Part shown: positions 9,876 through 19,563 of the stretch, in pieces
Position numbering within the stretch: position 1 is the stretch's first letter
Layout of the letters: the number at the start of each line of letters is the position of its first letter
Assembly: GCA_032718475.1 (NCBI GenBank)
Contig: JAUCBJ010003070.1
Coordinates: 126,001-190,000, forward strand
Origin: Nemertoderma westbladi
Taxonomy: Eukaryota > Xenacoelomorpha > Nemertodermatida > Nemertodermatidae
Reading direction: 5' to 3'
DNA: 64,000 bases
Program-made: the position numbers and the translations under genes
The notes under the pieces: model-generated
What the model saw: only the letters and a program-made list of their open reading frames with translations
The model's database searches: none
Told to the model about the DNA's origin: nothing

Positions 9876-10352
9876 ATGAATGGTTTTGTGGAACATATTC
9901 CACTACTTCATATAGATGTTGTTAACCAACAACGCCTGGCTCGCTACCGAGACCATATGGCGTTCTGTTTGGGGATTGACAAGCAGGCAATGGCCGTCCT
10001 TCCAGCCGCCGATCACCACGTTGAAAGTCCAGCTGCATTGGGAGGGGGTGGTGATCCCGACTGGCATGTTGGTGTAGTGAACAACCCCTTCGCGGCCGAA
10101 CCATTTCTTCCCACCCCACCACCGAACCACCACTTCGCGGCCGAACCATTCCAACCCACCCCACCAGCAAACCACCCCTTCGCGGCCGAACCATTCCAAC
10201 CCACGCCACCACCAAACCACCCCTTCGCGGCCGAACCATTCCAACCCACGCCACCACCAAACCACCCCTTCGCGGCCGAACCATTCCAACCCACGCCACC
10301 ACCGAACCAAATGCCATACGCGGGCGATGACAGGCTAATTCAAGAGCTTTAG
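9876..10352 (+). CDS. Proline-rich repeat protein inside the inverted-repeat element
   Basis: A 158-codon ORF starts at the first ATG after the left arm and ends 170 bases before the inner right arm. Residues 1-70 are unique and compositionally normal (MNGFVEHIPLLHIDVVNQQ...). Residues about 68-147 are five tandem 15-residue units of the type NHPFAAEPFQPTPPP (45-bp DNA repeat). I recognise no family. The 45-bp repeats also keep minus-strand frames open, but only the plus frame has a plausible non-repeat N-terminus. It could be a domesticated passenger or a chance ORF, and expression is unknown. Confidence 0.4.
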   Translation: MNGFVEHIPLLHIDVVNQQRLARYRDHMAFCLGIDKQAMAVLPAADHHVESPAALGGGGDPDWHVGVVNNPFAAEPFLPTPPPNHHFAAEPFQPTPPANHPFAAEPFQPTPPPNHPFAAEPFQPTPPPNHPFAAEPFQPTPPPNQMPYAGDDRLIQEL

Positions 10353-10789
10353 TTTTAGATATTTTTGATTTGATTATTATAATGATAAAAGCAAAGTGCA
10401 ATATTTCGGCAAAATACTGATATACTTTCGACCAATACCTATGGTTATGTGTACTGTGGTACTTAATACAACAATAATAATACAATAATTATCAAATTTA
10501 GTTTTTTAAGTTAAATCACCCCCCCCCCCCCCCCCCCCCCCTGGATACTCCCATGCTGTAAAACATTATTACATTAAATTTTTCGAACCTTTCTCACCTG
10601 TACGTAACCACCATAGAATAATTTTGATAATGATTCCTTATGTAAAACCAAGACAATAGATTAGCCGTAACGCGACAATTAGCCTTAACGCGACTTTTTG
10701 AATAGCCGTATCGCGACTTTTAAAGTCGCGACTTTCAGTAACGCGACATTAGCCGTACCGCCACTGCGCCCCTACAAATCTACCATTAT

Positions 10790-11340
10790 TGACTATATTA
10801 ATATGAGTTCTGGCTGTCTTTCTGCTGTCTGTTCTTTTGGATGTACATACAATACATCAATATTTTATCATGGCTTAGTTTCATTCAACAACATACTCAC
10901 ACTATGTGGATAATGGTTTCTTTACCAACGTATGACATTCTGGTCTTCTAGTCTGTAGGTCTGTACAACTTTATCTGTCTGTCCGACTGTCTGTCTGCTT
11001 GTCTGTCAATTAGAATTACAGTAATGCTTGTAAAATTCTATATAATTTTGGAAACAAACACAATATAATTTCAATAATTAGATATTATTGATTTATTCAT
11101 ATGAATTTTATGTTTGTTGATGAGTGTAGCATTTACCTTATATAATGAACAGACAGACAGACATACTGACAAAAAGACAGACTCACAATAAATTACAGAC
11201 AACACAGACTTCATAAAATGTCTGTAGAAACAATTGTGTGTTCTTATACTGCAATTTAGTAGATAAATGTACTTGACTAAAATGGACAGACCGACAATGT
11301 AACCGACAAACAGACAGACAGACAGACACACAGACAGACA
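10790..11340. repeat. Non-coding region with CTGT/GACA microsatellites
   Basis: Imperfect (CTGT)n occurs around 10970-11008, and the complementary (GACA)n occurs around 11147-11182 and 11303-11343, with a further GACAG-rich patch at 11640-11685. The opposite orientation of the tracts would allow pairing. No gene is seen. Confidence 0.75.
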
Positions 11341-11570
11341 GATAGAAATTAATTTTCTGTCCACCACTTCTATTCTCACCATCCGGATACAACATCACAA
11401 GCTTGTGTACAGGTTGATCCTGCCGATGGAAACTGTGCCCAGCAAGCATTAGGCGGCGCCTCTGCAGGGTGATGCTGGGTTTTGGCAGTGGTATGTTACC
11501 ATAGTTGAATAGCACATCATTGCTTATTTGTGCCTCATATGTAACGTTGTGAAATTTATACAATTTATCC
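11340..11570 (-). pseudogene. LINE RT C-terminal fragment
   Basis: On the minus strand, 11570 to about 11345 translate as a segment with VTYEAQISNDVLFNYG, then LMLAGHSFHRQDQPVHKL and SGGQ. This aligns with the C-terminal block of the LINE at 27184-28356 (AHISNQTLYNIGG, LRFAGHCFRREDQPVHNL, HGGQ). Upstream and downstream sequence is unrelated microsatellite and AT-rich DNA. It is a short remnant of a diverged relative. Confidence 0.75.
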
Positions 11571-11574
11571 TTCA

Positions 11575-13340
11575 ATAGTTTTGATTTACTTGTAAGAATT
11601 TTATATTTCTTTGATAGTTGTATCATACAACATAAAATAGGCAGAGAAACTGACAAACAGTCAGTCAAACTGACATACAGACAGGGTACATTTATTATGA
11701 TACTCAACTTGGATTGTCTTGTTTTACTGATATGAATTTTATATTTCATTGATAATTATTGTTAATATAATTTTAATAATAAATTTGCAAGTATTTAATT
11801 TACAAGGAAATTATCACAAAAATTCAGCAGCTCAAGTCTTCCCATTTTTTCACAGCACAAGCGCAAACACCAGGGGGGGATCGATTCGAACCACACCCCC
11901 CCCCCCCCCCCGCCCCCCGGCCCAAAAAATGGTTAAAGAAAGAATCCTGTTGGAAACAATTATGTTGCTATGGTAAGCCCCTGGCACAGTTCATAAAGAA
12001 ACAGGGTTTTCGAAAGATGCATTAATAATTAAATTTAAGAGTAAAAATGTTAAGCGTTTTAAAGCATTTAAAAATTTGTAGTTTGTTAAGTAACCATATC
12101 AATATCAAACCATATCATATGTCCACCATATCAATGCGTCTTTCCAAATATAATTTCATTTCACTATTTCACAAATTTACACTTTTCTAAATCTTACAAA
12201 ATTGAAATAGGTCAGAATCGAACCAGAGGCATTACCCGACGCGTTATCCACTACGCTAATTTGGTACTATAGGAAAGTGATTATAATTAACATGTCATGC
12301 TTCCCTGTTACAAGGTTGTTCTAGCAAGTTTAAATATTCATAATTAATACGAATAATTCACAGCCATCTATCTAAAGGTTTAGCACTAGGGATTTTCATG
12401 GTCGCAGAATCAATTTCGAGTGTTAGTTTTAACACATCATGACTTCAAAATTGGCTGTCGATTATATTTTGACGGACAGACTGACAGGCTTACCGTCAGG
12501 AACGACTACGCCATATTTGGATTCAGCATGATGATGGAAGATGCCTATTTATGACCAATTTATAGAAGCGACCTATTGTGTCATCAACACCATCAGACAC
12601 CGTCTGGATCCATTGACAAGCTCATGGCTTCTCTGTCTGACTGTAGGCACTACCTTTATGAGCCTTTACTAAACTTAATGACTACCAGTTCTCTATGGCA
12701 TAGATGGAAAGCGATGAAAAATAATAGAACAATAATAGAACAATAACAGTCCGACACTCGACACTCGACAAGATTTACGATCTTTAGCGGTAAGAAGGAT
12801 CTCTAAGGAACGACCTATCCCACTGATGGTGCAGCTGTGCTGTGTGCGGTGGATAAACTTAACAAGGCAGAGTTTATTCACTCTGCTTATTCAAACAAGG
12901 GATCAATCAAAATACGACAACGAAGGACTCAGATCCGATTAATATTAACTCTAAATAATCCGAATGAAAAGACATCATTTACTCAAAATTAATGTTTTTT
13001 TTCCATGTAACACGTAATTTTATTCATCAATTGGTACTTTTTTGTTGCGTAATTCTTGAATAAAAGATAGAACGAAATTGTGCTACGAAATGAATTGAAC
13101 TGCAGTATTTTACTATACAGTATTACATCTTTATATATGTAATTATTATTTTTTTGGAAGTTTCTCCCATATTTGTAGTTCTGTATTTTCCCTCAGTTGT
13201 ACACTTTTAATCCATTCATATATTTTAAGATATCACTGTGATAAAATTAATATAAATCTTTAATGATATTTAATTAATTTCACACAACACAAACTACCCA
13301 CAACAAAAAGTGTTAACGTTGATCCTATATCTTTTTTTAG
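11575..13340. other. Non-coding region
   Basis: No convincing gene is visible. It contains a GACAG-rich patch at 11640-11685, a poly-C run at 11896-11911 and a tRNA-like fragment at 12200-12268. The remainder is AT-rich with no recognisable structure. Confidence 0.5.
12200..12268 (-). repeat. Degenerate tRNA-like (SINE head) sequence
   Basis: The minus strand reads TAGCGTAGTGGATAACGCG (A-box type) and then GGTTCGATTCTGACC (B-box type). The interval between the boxes is too short for a normal anticodon arm, so this is not a functional tRNA. It is more likely a SINE head or an old pseudogene. Confidence 0.45.
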
Positions 13341-13345
13341 ACGTA

Positions 13346-13507
13346 TTAGTTCCAATGCAGTGCAGCGTAAGCCTCTGGGTTTTCCTGGTACTCTAGGTAA
13401 TCCTTCAGTCGACAATATTTTTCCTCGTGACTGCAGTATGCGGCCAGACACCATCGCAGCATTGTAAGCTCCCGTTCGGATGAGTATCGTTTCGACATGT
13501 GATCCAT
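13346..13507 (-). CDS. Small candidate coding exon, unrecognised
   Basis: A 53-codon minus-strand ORF (ATG at 13507, TAA at 13346) reads MDHMSKRYSSERELTMLRWC at its start and has a charged, normal amino-acid mix unlike the AT-rich translations around it. It lies 64 bases outside the left end of the inverted-repeat element at 13571-14799. It might be a last exon or a remnant of a longer gene. No family is recognised and no splice acceptor stands out. Confidence 0.25.
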   Translation of the reverse strand: MDHMSKRYSSERELTMLRWCLAAYCSHEEKYCRLKDYLEYQENPEAYAALHWN

Positions 13508-13570
13508 ATCGCCTAGAGATTATGATATCGGTTAATATTTAATATGTACATAATAGTATCAAGACAGCAG

Positions 13571-14799
13571 GTGACCTGCTACATAGAAAGGGGGCTTCGG
13601 GTCTGGATACTCGATTTTAGGATTTTGGCACTTTCTAATGGAAAATTGTTCGCTGAGTCCGATTCTGAAAACCGTTGAGTCATATCTTTTTTAGTTTTGG
13701 AGTTATCCTACTTTTGTGAACCTATGTCAGACAATGTTGATGCTAATTTTTCACAATTTATTTAAAAAAATTACAAGGCCTACTGTATACGTTTGGAAAA
13801 TTTTAGAACTAAAAAATAATAAAGATACCTTGTACTATTGCACATGAACATTATGGTTTATTTTAATATTTTTTGATTATTTAATCTATTAATTAGTCAT
13901 TTTAAGTAATTTAATTAATTAATTAAAAGATTAATTAAATAATTAATTTGTTTTTTTTTTTAATTTTTTTTCAGAATTTTAATAGGTTTGTTTAGTAAAC
14001 ATACCAGTAGACATAGTAAAAATACCGAAACTGAATTAGGAATTCAACATCAGTTTATTATTTGCTATTATCCTAAGATCATTAAACATAATCGTGATAT
14101 TTTTTACTATGACCAACAGCCTTGCAGACTGAACATTTTCGGCTCTCTTTTAGTTTCTTATTTGGTGGTCTCACTTCTACAGATGGCCCAGCAACATCTG
14201 GATGATTGTTAGAAACACATAACTGTTTGCTTCCTGCTTTTGTTGGTCGTGGTATATCACAGAAGACAGCTCTAGAGAGTTCAGAAAGACAATAAGGTCT
14301 AACCTGTTCATATAGGTACCACTGACGTTCTGGTGATAGGCCTTGTGGCACCTTAGCCACAGGCAAACCTTTCGGTAGTTCGACTAAGAGATCTGATCCC
14401 TTTTCAGTTGTTTTAGGGATAGAACATTGAATAACTTCACTAGAAATCAATTTCTTCAGTATTAATCGCATACAACACGTCTAAATCATCTAATTCTGAC
14501 TGGTACAGATCCATCATTCAATTACGTGATAACTAAATAACAATGCACACTGCACACTGTCAGACCGAATAAAATGTGTACAATAAACTGTAAACAGCTC
14601 TAAAAACGTTTTAAATTTCCCGCCAAATATATCTGTAAGGTAGACTGTAAACCACCTTTTAACATACAGTAGCAATTGTATATGAAATGAAACAGCGATT
14701 AATCCTAAATAAATTCAAAAAAATGTACACTAATTTTAATTGCGTTTTTCTCGGAATTGTATTTCAGACTGTAAGCCATCTTTCTATGTAGCAGGTCAC
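13571..14799. mobile_element. Inverted-repeat DNA element with small CCHC-like ORF
   Basis: The element begins GTGACCTGCTACATAGAAAG and ends with the exact 20-base inverse CTTTCTATGTAGCAGGTCAC. Pairing continues less perfectly inward (GGGGGCTT / AAGCCATC). The interior is AT-rich on the left and holds one minus-strand ORF on the right. No target duplication is obvious at the ends and no complete transposase is present, so it is a deleted or non-autonomous DNA transposon of unassigned superfamily. Confidence 0.7.
14082..14517 (-). pseudogene. Small zinc-knuckle-like protein of the inverted-repeat element
   Basis: The frame open at 14082-14471 encodes 129 residues. A better N-terminus, MMDLYQSELDDLDVLYAINT (ATG at 14515-14517), lies in the neighbouring frame and meets a stop near 14440, so one frameshift probably joins the two. 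The body contains LSPERQWYLYEQVRPYC. The C-terminus has CSVCKAVGHSKKYH, a CX2CX4HX4H arrangement like a zinc knuckle with the last Cys replaced by His. This C-terminal finger is common in DNA-transposon-encoded proteins, but I cannot name the family. The acidic N-terminus and basic linker suit a nucleic-acid-binding protein. It lies wholly inside the inverted repeats, so it is element-encoded. Confidence 0.45.
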
Positions 14800-15338
14800 T
14801 AAAAAAAGTTGATCAGGTAATAACTAGGCTACCTGGAATACAGGCGATGCAGCCCAGATTTCACCTAAATTTGCATATTTAATTTTTTTTTTAATTTTAA
14901 TTTATTGAAATTTAGCCTCTTTAGGTATATCACATACGTTTTTCGCATTAACCTTAAGTACCGTTTTCGTCTGATTTTATTATTAATAACAATAATCAGT
15001 TTCTCGCATTGTATTTTATAGCCGATAGTGATGATGGTTAGGGTAGAAATAGAATGGGAGGTTTTGTAAAGAATCGAAAATTCACACATAACGCGCATAC
15101 ACGGCTGTAGGCCTACATTATTTATAATTTTCTCTATAAAGTCAATAAAAAATTTAATTGTTGTTTAAAAAAACATGTGCAACCCATTGAAAAATCGTAA
15201 CGAAACGGTAGGGCCTACTTTAGAAAAGTTGTTTTTAGAAAAATATTTTCTAGTCGACTATAGACAACAGGTAAAAAAAATATATCGTTAAAGTAAATTA
15301 TATAGATAGCAATTTGAATACTCTTGTTAGTCGTTTAG
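14800..15338. other. Non-coding, AT-rich
   Basis: I see no gene or repeat with a second copy here. Confidence 0.5.
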
Positions 15339-15343
15339 AGCAG
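15339..15343. repeat. Target-site duplication of element A (left), AGCAG
   Basis: AGCAG at 15339-15343 immediately precedes the left LTR and recurs at 25888-25892 immediately after the right LTR. Five bases is usual for BEL/Pao integration. Confidence 0.85.
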
Positions 15344-16551
15344 TGTTCGCGCTTTTAAGACCTTTGGCAGTTTAACCCGCCAAATCTATATGTCTTCTAG
15401 GTTATAAATCTACTCCAGCCTATGACAAGTATTGAACACCTATAATAATTCTAACATTAGCCAAAGCCAGTCTGTGCGCGACCATTCACCCGCTGGATAT
15501 ACCCGGGAGACTGGATTTGGATGCTTTAATTTGATTGCGGTGCAGGCCTACCGTACTATTCGATTGATCGTTAATATATAATCTCTGACAAATATTATTC
15601 ACCTTTTGGGAAATATTAGCAGTTCCTTTAGGACGTGGCGCTCTATCTATTTAAACAGAGCTATGACTTACACTATACACAACGGTATGTCTTATAGATC
15701 ACCAAAGTGCATTCTTTAGGAAATGCTTTGTTACTCGGTCAAGCACACACAGACTATTGCACACAACTGCACACTGAATTGCCGATATTCACTGATTTTA
15801 ATCATATATAAAGAGAATAACAACCGACATTTGTAGGGCCTATTAAGTAGCATTGAACTCACTACAAACCACGATAATGTATGTCGCAAATTGTTATATG
15901 TAACCGGTCTCTCTAACCTTAGTGTATCAAGAAGATTGGGGTTTCGGATCGTTATCAATATTCTTCCCAATAATAATATGTAAACGAACGATACAATTAA
16001 CAACACAGTAAATAGCAGTAAATAATGCAAGTGTACTTAACCAAGTTGACCAAGGTGCAAAATCGAGGTGCTGTAGTCAGTACCGAGATAACAGTTTGAT
16101 GATCTTATAATTAAAGACGCTCTAATGTCAGAAACATTCCCCGGCCGGTGTTCAAGGCGTGGGGGAAACGTCAGCACTGAATCATGGGATTCTGCTGTAC
16201 AGTTTTTACACAAAGGGAAAATCTCTGATTGGTCGAACTGACGTGGACACAGCTGATAGATGTCGTCATTTGAGCTGAGCAGAACAAAGAACCAAGGCTC
16301 CGTGCAGAGGCTCCACGTGTACAGCTCAGCTATTAGCTGTCGTCTTAGTAACTACACTGTTCCAAGAGTATTTCGGCTTTTGCGTCATGGAATTGCGGAT
16401 TATGTCCGCTAAAGTACACATACAGAAGAAATTACTTTTATGTCCTCTAAAACACCAGTACAGTAAGGACACGGCCCTTTTATGCCTGGTAAACCAACTA
16501 CAGAGTACTTCACGGGGAAAATAACTGGCTAATTACGCAAAAGCCTTTACA
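15344..16551 (-). repeat. LTR of element A (left copy, 3' LTR)
   Basis: It starts TGTTCGCGC and ends CTTTACA, and is followed by CCGCTCCCAGAAAATGGG. On the minus strand that sequence is a G-rich tract (GGGAGCGG) in the polypurine-tract position. The inner 486 bases (16066-16551) match 25402-25887 with two differences. The outer part is strongly diverged from the other LTR, and about 350 bases are missing from the right LTR. Confidence 0.9.
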
Positions 16552-16577
16552 CCGCTCCCAGAAAATGGGATTTAAGT

Positions 16578-17915
16578 CTATAAAATATAACAAATCACAG
16601 TTTCTAAAATATAAAAATACTCTAAACAGTTAGTCTTTCTTACGCGGACGGCGTTTACGCAGCTTTTTGAGGCTAGCAAGAGTCCTTTTCTCTTTGGAGC
16701 GAGCCACTTTACTAGGAGGGCTATAACTCCTGAGTGAAGGGTGCAATACAATTGCATCAGAAGGTTTAGGGTTACGGTCAGTGTCTCGTCCATTTCGATC
16801 TGCTTCTCCTCGAGCTGATTTTCCTCCGCTTGTCGTTGGACACGCTCGTCCAAAACTCTCGTAGAGAATAGGGTTGTCTAAGCTCGATATCTTCTTAGAG
16901 ATTCAAGATTTCCCAATCGAACTGAGATAAAGCCAATTCGTTTACCGCTTGGACTTGCTGTTATAACTTACGTTTATCTGAACAAACGCAGGTTTCCTTT
17001 CTGATCTTTGTAGAATAGCGTTTAACTCGTTTCGTACGACGCTCTCCTTCACCTTGATGAAGGGTTGTATTGCGTTAAACTGGGACGACCATACGGTTGA
17101 ATGGTGATATTAGGTGTCCGCGTCCCAATACGGCTAGGTAAGATGGGCGGCTAGCTAGAGCTCGCTGCCGGAGTGTTACCGATTAATTGTTAGGGTAGCA
17201 CTAGATCTTTGAACAGTGAATACAGCTCGTGAGGATCCGGGATACCATCAGAATCGAAAGTCTGAGGTCTAATCAAGGAACGAGGTGGTCTGACCGAGTA
17301 TTCCGGAACTATGATCGTAGGTTTACTCAAGGATCGTCTGAGTAGAACGAGCGTAGGTGATATGTCGAACAAGTTTCGGTTTCCGTGGATGTTTATGTCT
17401 TTCCGTTTATTAGTTGGGTCTAGGGCATTTATCGTAATAATACCAAAGACGCACGTCTGGTAGGGGAAACGCGAATGATATTTATTTGTTGTTACAATGC
17501 TTCTATCAAGAATTCCAAATATACATTAGAGTTACCGCGTCCATTTGTCTCTCTAACGTCTTTTCTTTCAAATCGATTTCGAATAGAATTTTCGCATTCG
17601 AATTTCAGTTGATCGTTCCGACTGTGCTGGGTAGGATATATGTTCGACATAGTCCGTATCGTGTGAATCGATAGAATGGCCAATGGTTCAGAAGTCCATA
17701 TACGTACTATTACGATGCGTGTAGCGAGCGGTGAATTTTCCCTAGTCCAATTCACGCGTAAGTTGCTTCTAGGAAATCGTCGGTTCGATATAACGACCAT
17801 CGTCCTCCGTAGTAGTTGGACTAGCGTCGCCGCGTATCAAGCTATCAACAAACACTTGTAAAGGTAGAGTATATCGCTCCCCGATACCAAGACCATCTTC
17901 TATCAACTCTGTTAT
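16578..17915 (-). pseudogene. Remnant of the third ORF of element A
   Basis: Sequence at 16628-16860 matches the 3' end of element B ORF3, including the basic C-terminus, and 16990-17915 matches pieces of its 5' third (for example the VPEYSVRPP block near 17300). The middle, including the exonuclease-like and second zinc-cluster regions, is deleted. Remaining parts are in several frames. The start codon is lost: the base triplet matching B's ATG reads ATA (plus TAT at 17913-17915). No product is expected. Confidence 0.85.
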
Positions 17916-19563
17916 ATCTGCTATATATGAGTTTATTAATATTATAATGAGCTTATAATTAGGCTAGCGAGCGTCGCTGCCTACCCCAATCAGCCCCCGG
18001 ACAGTGTAAGAGCCTCAGCGCAAATGTATCGTCGCCGCTGTGTTTTCCGCCAACGTGTAGCTACACAACGACAACGACACTAGCACGAGTCACTCCACTG
18101 TCCGTCCCAAAGGCTTAGATACACTTCAGGTTCTTACTGGAGAGTTAGGGTTACTTTCACAATTGCGACTCGCTACTGTAAACACACCTTAGTAGTAACA
18201 TTCGCCTATAAACTCACAAATTCCACACATACAACTGTCACAAATTACACACACTCGGGCCATTTGTCCGTTAGTCAGTGCCTTCCAGAATGCCACGTTA
18301 TTATTATGTATCCTTGGATACTAGCAGTGCGCTATTTATTTCTTACTATGCAATGGGCAAGCTTTCTATTGTTCTTTTTAACTTGTTTCTAATTCTAGCG
18401 TGGGTGTTACTATGGTGACATTATGGAAAGCTAGCGGTAGAATTAGGGTAATTCCAATGCATACAGATCTGGGATGCTATTTAATAGTCATTCTTTAATG
18501 GTCCAATATCTCGTTTATATATGATTTTATAAATTTTATCGGCTATTGACTCATACATGGGAGATTCTCACACTCTAACACACTTAATAGGATGAATCTC
18601 CGCTCCCGTGATCTATTAATTAATGGGATTTTGGGAATGTTATAAATTGCACAGAATGACAATTTATTAAATTCATTAAAATATGAATTTAAATTTATTC
18701 GCTGAAATTTTATTATTTGATAGTACAATTGACACAATTTGATTCCAGAGCAGGTCTGGGGACATAGGATCCTTAATTCTATGAAAATTGTCCTTTAAGA
18801 GTATCGGTAAGTGCTACGATATCTTAATCGACTAGAATTGTTAAAGGATCTGAATTTTACAGATTTTGATTTATAGATTTGTAAATATTAAATAATTAAT
18901 ATTTGAGATGGGCACCAATTTATTCCAGAACTTGTCTGGGGACGTTAACCACTGATTCTAGAATTTGTCTTTCAAGTATATCGGTGGGTGCCGCGATATC
19001 TTAATCGACTAGAATTACAGATGGTCAAAAGGTTTAACAGATTTATTTGCGTTTCACGCTACTGTTAGAGGGACATCACGCTACTATATGTATTATTATA
19101 TATGGTATGAGAGCAATATCGCACGAAGCAATGTCAGTGTGAAGAGGCAAGTCGTTTCCAAGGTCTACCCAGAGCTTGGTTTAGCCGAGGCACGAGGATC
19201 TGAACTTTGCATTCCTAATACTCTACTTACCAATAATACTTAAATATAGTAGGAGCTTTATTGTACTTTAATAAGTACGGACATTTCATCTTACTGTAGT
19301 CACGTATTTATAATATGATACGGACAGTAAGGAAAGAGAAAAATAATTATTTCTCGCCGTCGCACTAAATATATATTATAAGTAATTACGTACGTAATAA
19401 ACACTAATATATTGCACTAATCTACTAAATAATCACTAAAATAACATTCTACTAAATAAAATTAAAGAAAACGATTATAATAAAATTACATAATAATACA
19501 TACATAAATATAAAATAAAAACAAATATAAAATGATATAGTCACACGCCCACTCCATATGTTA
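17916..19563. other. Spacer between gag-derived ORF and ORF3 remnant (element A)
   Basis: About 1.65 kb without ORFs, alignable along its length to 45964-47585 of element B. It contains two imperfect direct copies of a block that starts ATTCCAGA and continues through CTGGGGAC, TATCGGT and CGATATCTTAAT (near 18742-18840 and 18922-19020). Conservation in both elements suggests a cis-acting role such as a splice, promoter or packaging element. Confidence 0.6.

Larger units (their letters stand above)
9237..10772. mobile_element. Inverted-repeat DNA element with palindromic repeat arms and enclosed ORF
   Basis: The element is bounded by GGGGCC at the left and GCGCCCC at the right, with TA directly outside both ends. 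The left arm (9248-9640) is tandem palindromic units. The inner arms pair over longer unique sequence: the block around GTTTTACAGCATTAGAGTATCC with poly-G at 9740-9779 is inverted at 10519-10570 as poly-C, TGGATACTCCCATGCTGTAAAAC. The block near AATAGATTAGCCGTAACGCGAC at 10655 inverts 9640-9660. No transposase is visible, so it is non-autonomous. A TA duplication with fold-back arms suggests a Tc/mariner-like or foldback origin, which is unproven. Confidence 0.75.

Noticed and set aside
9903-10485. Minus-strand ORFs of 93-187 codons over the proline-rich repeat
   Set aside because: They are opposite-strand readings of the 45-bp repeats, without a plausible N-terminal region.
12200-12268. Functional tRNA gene
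   Set aside because: A- and B-box-like blocks are present, but the interval is too short for an anticodon arm and the stems do not pair.
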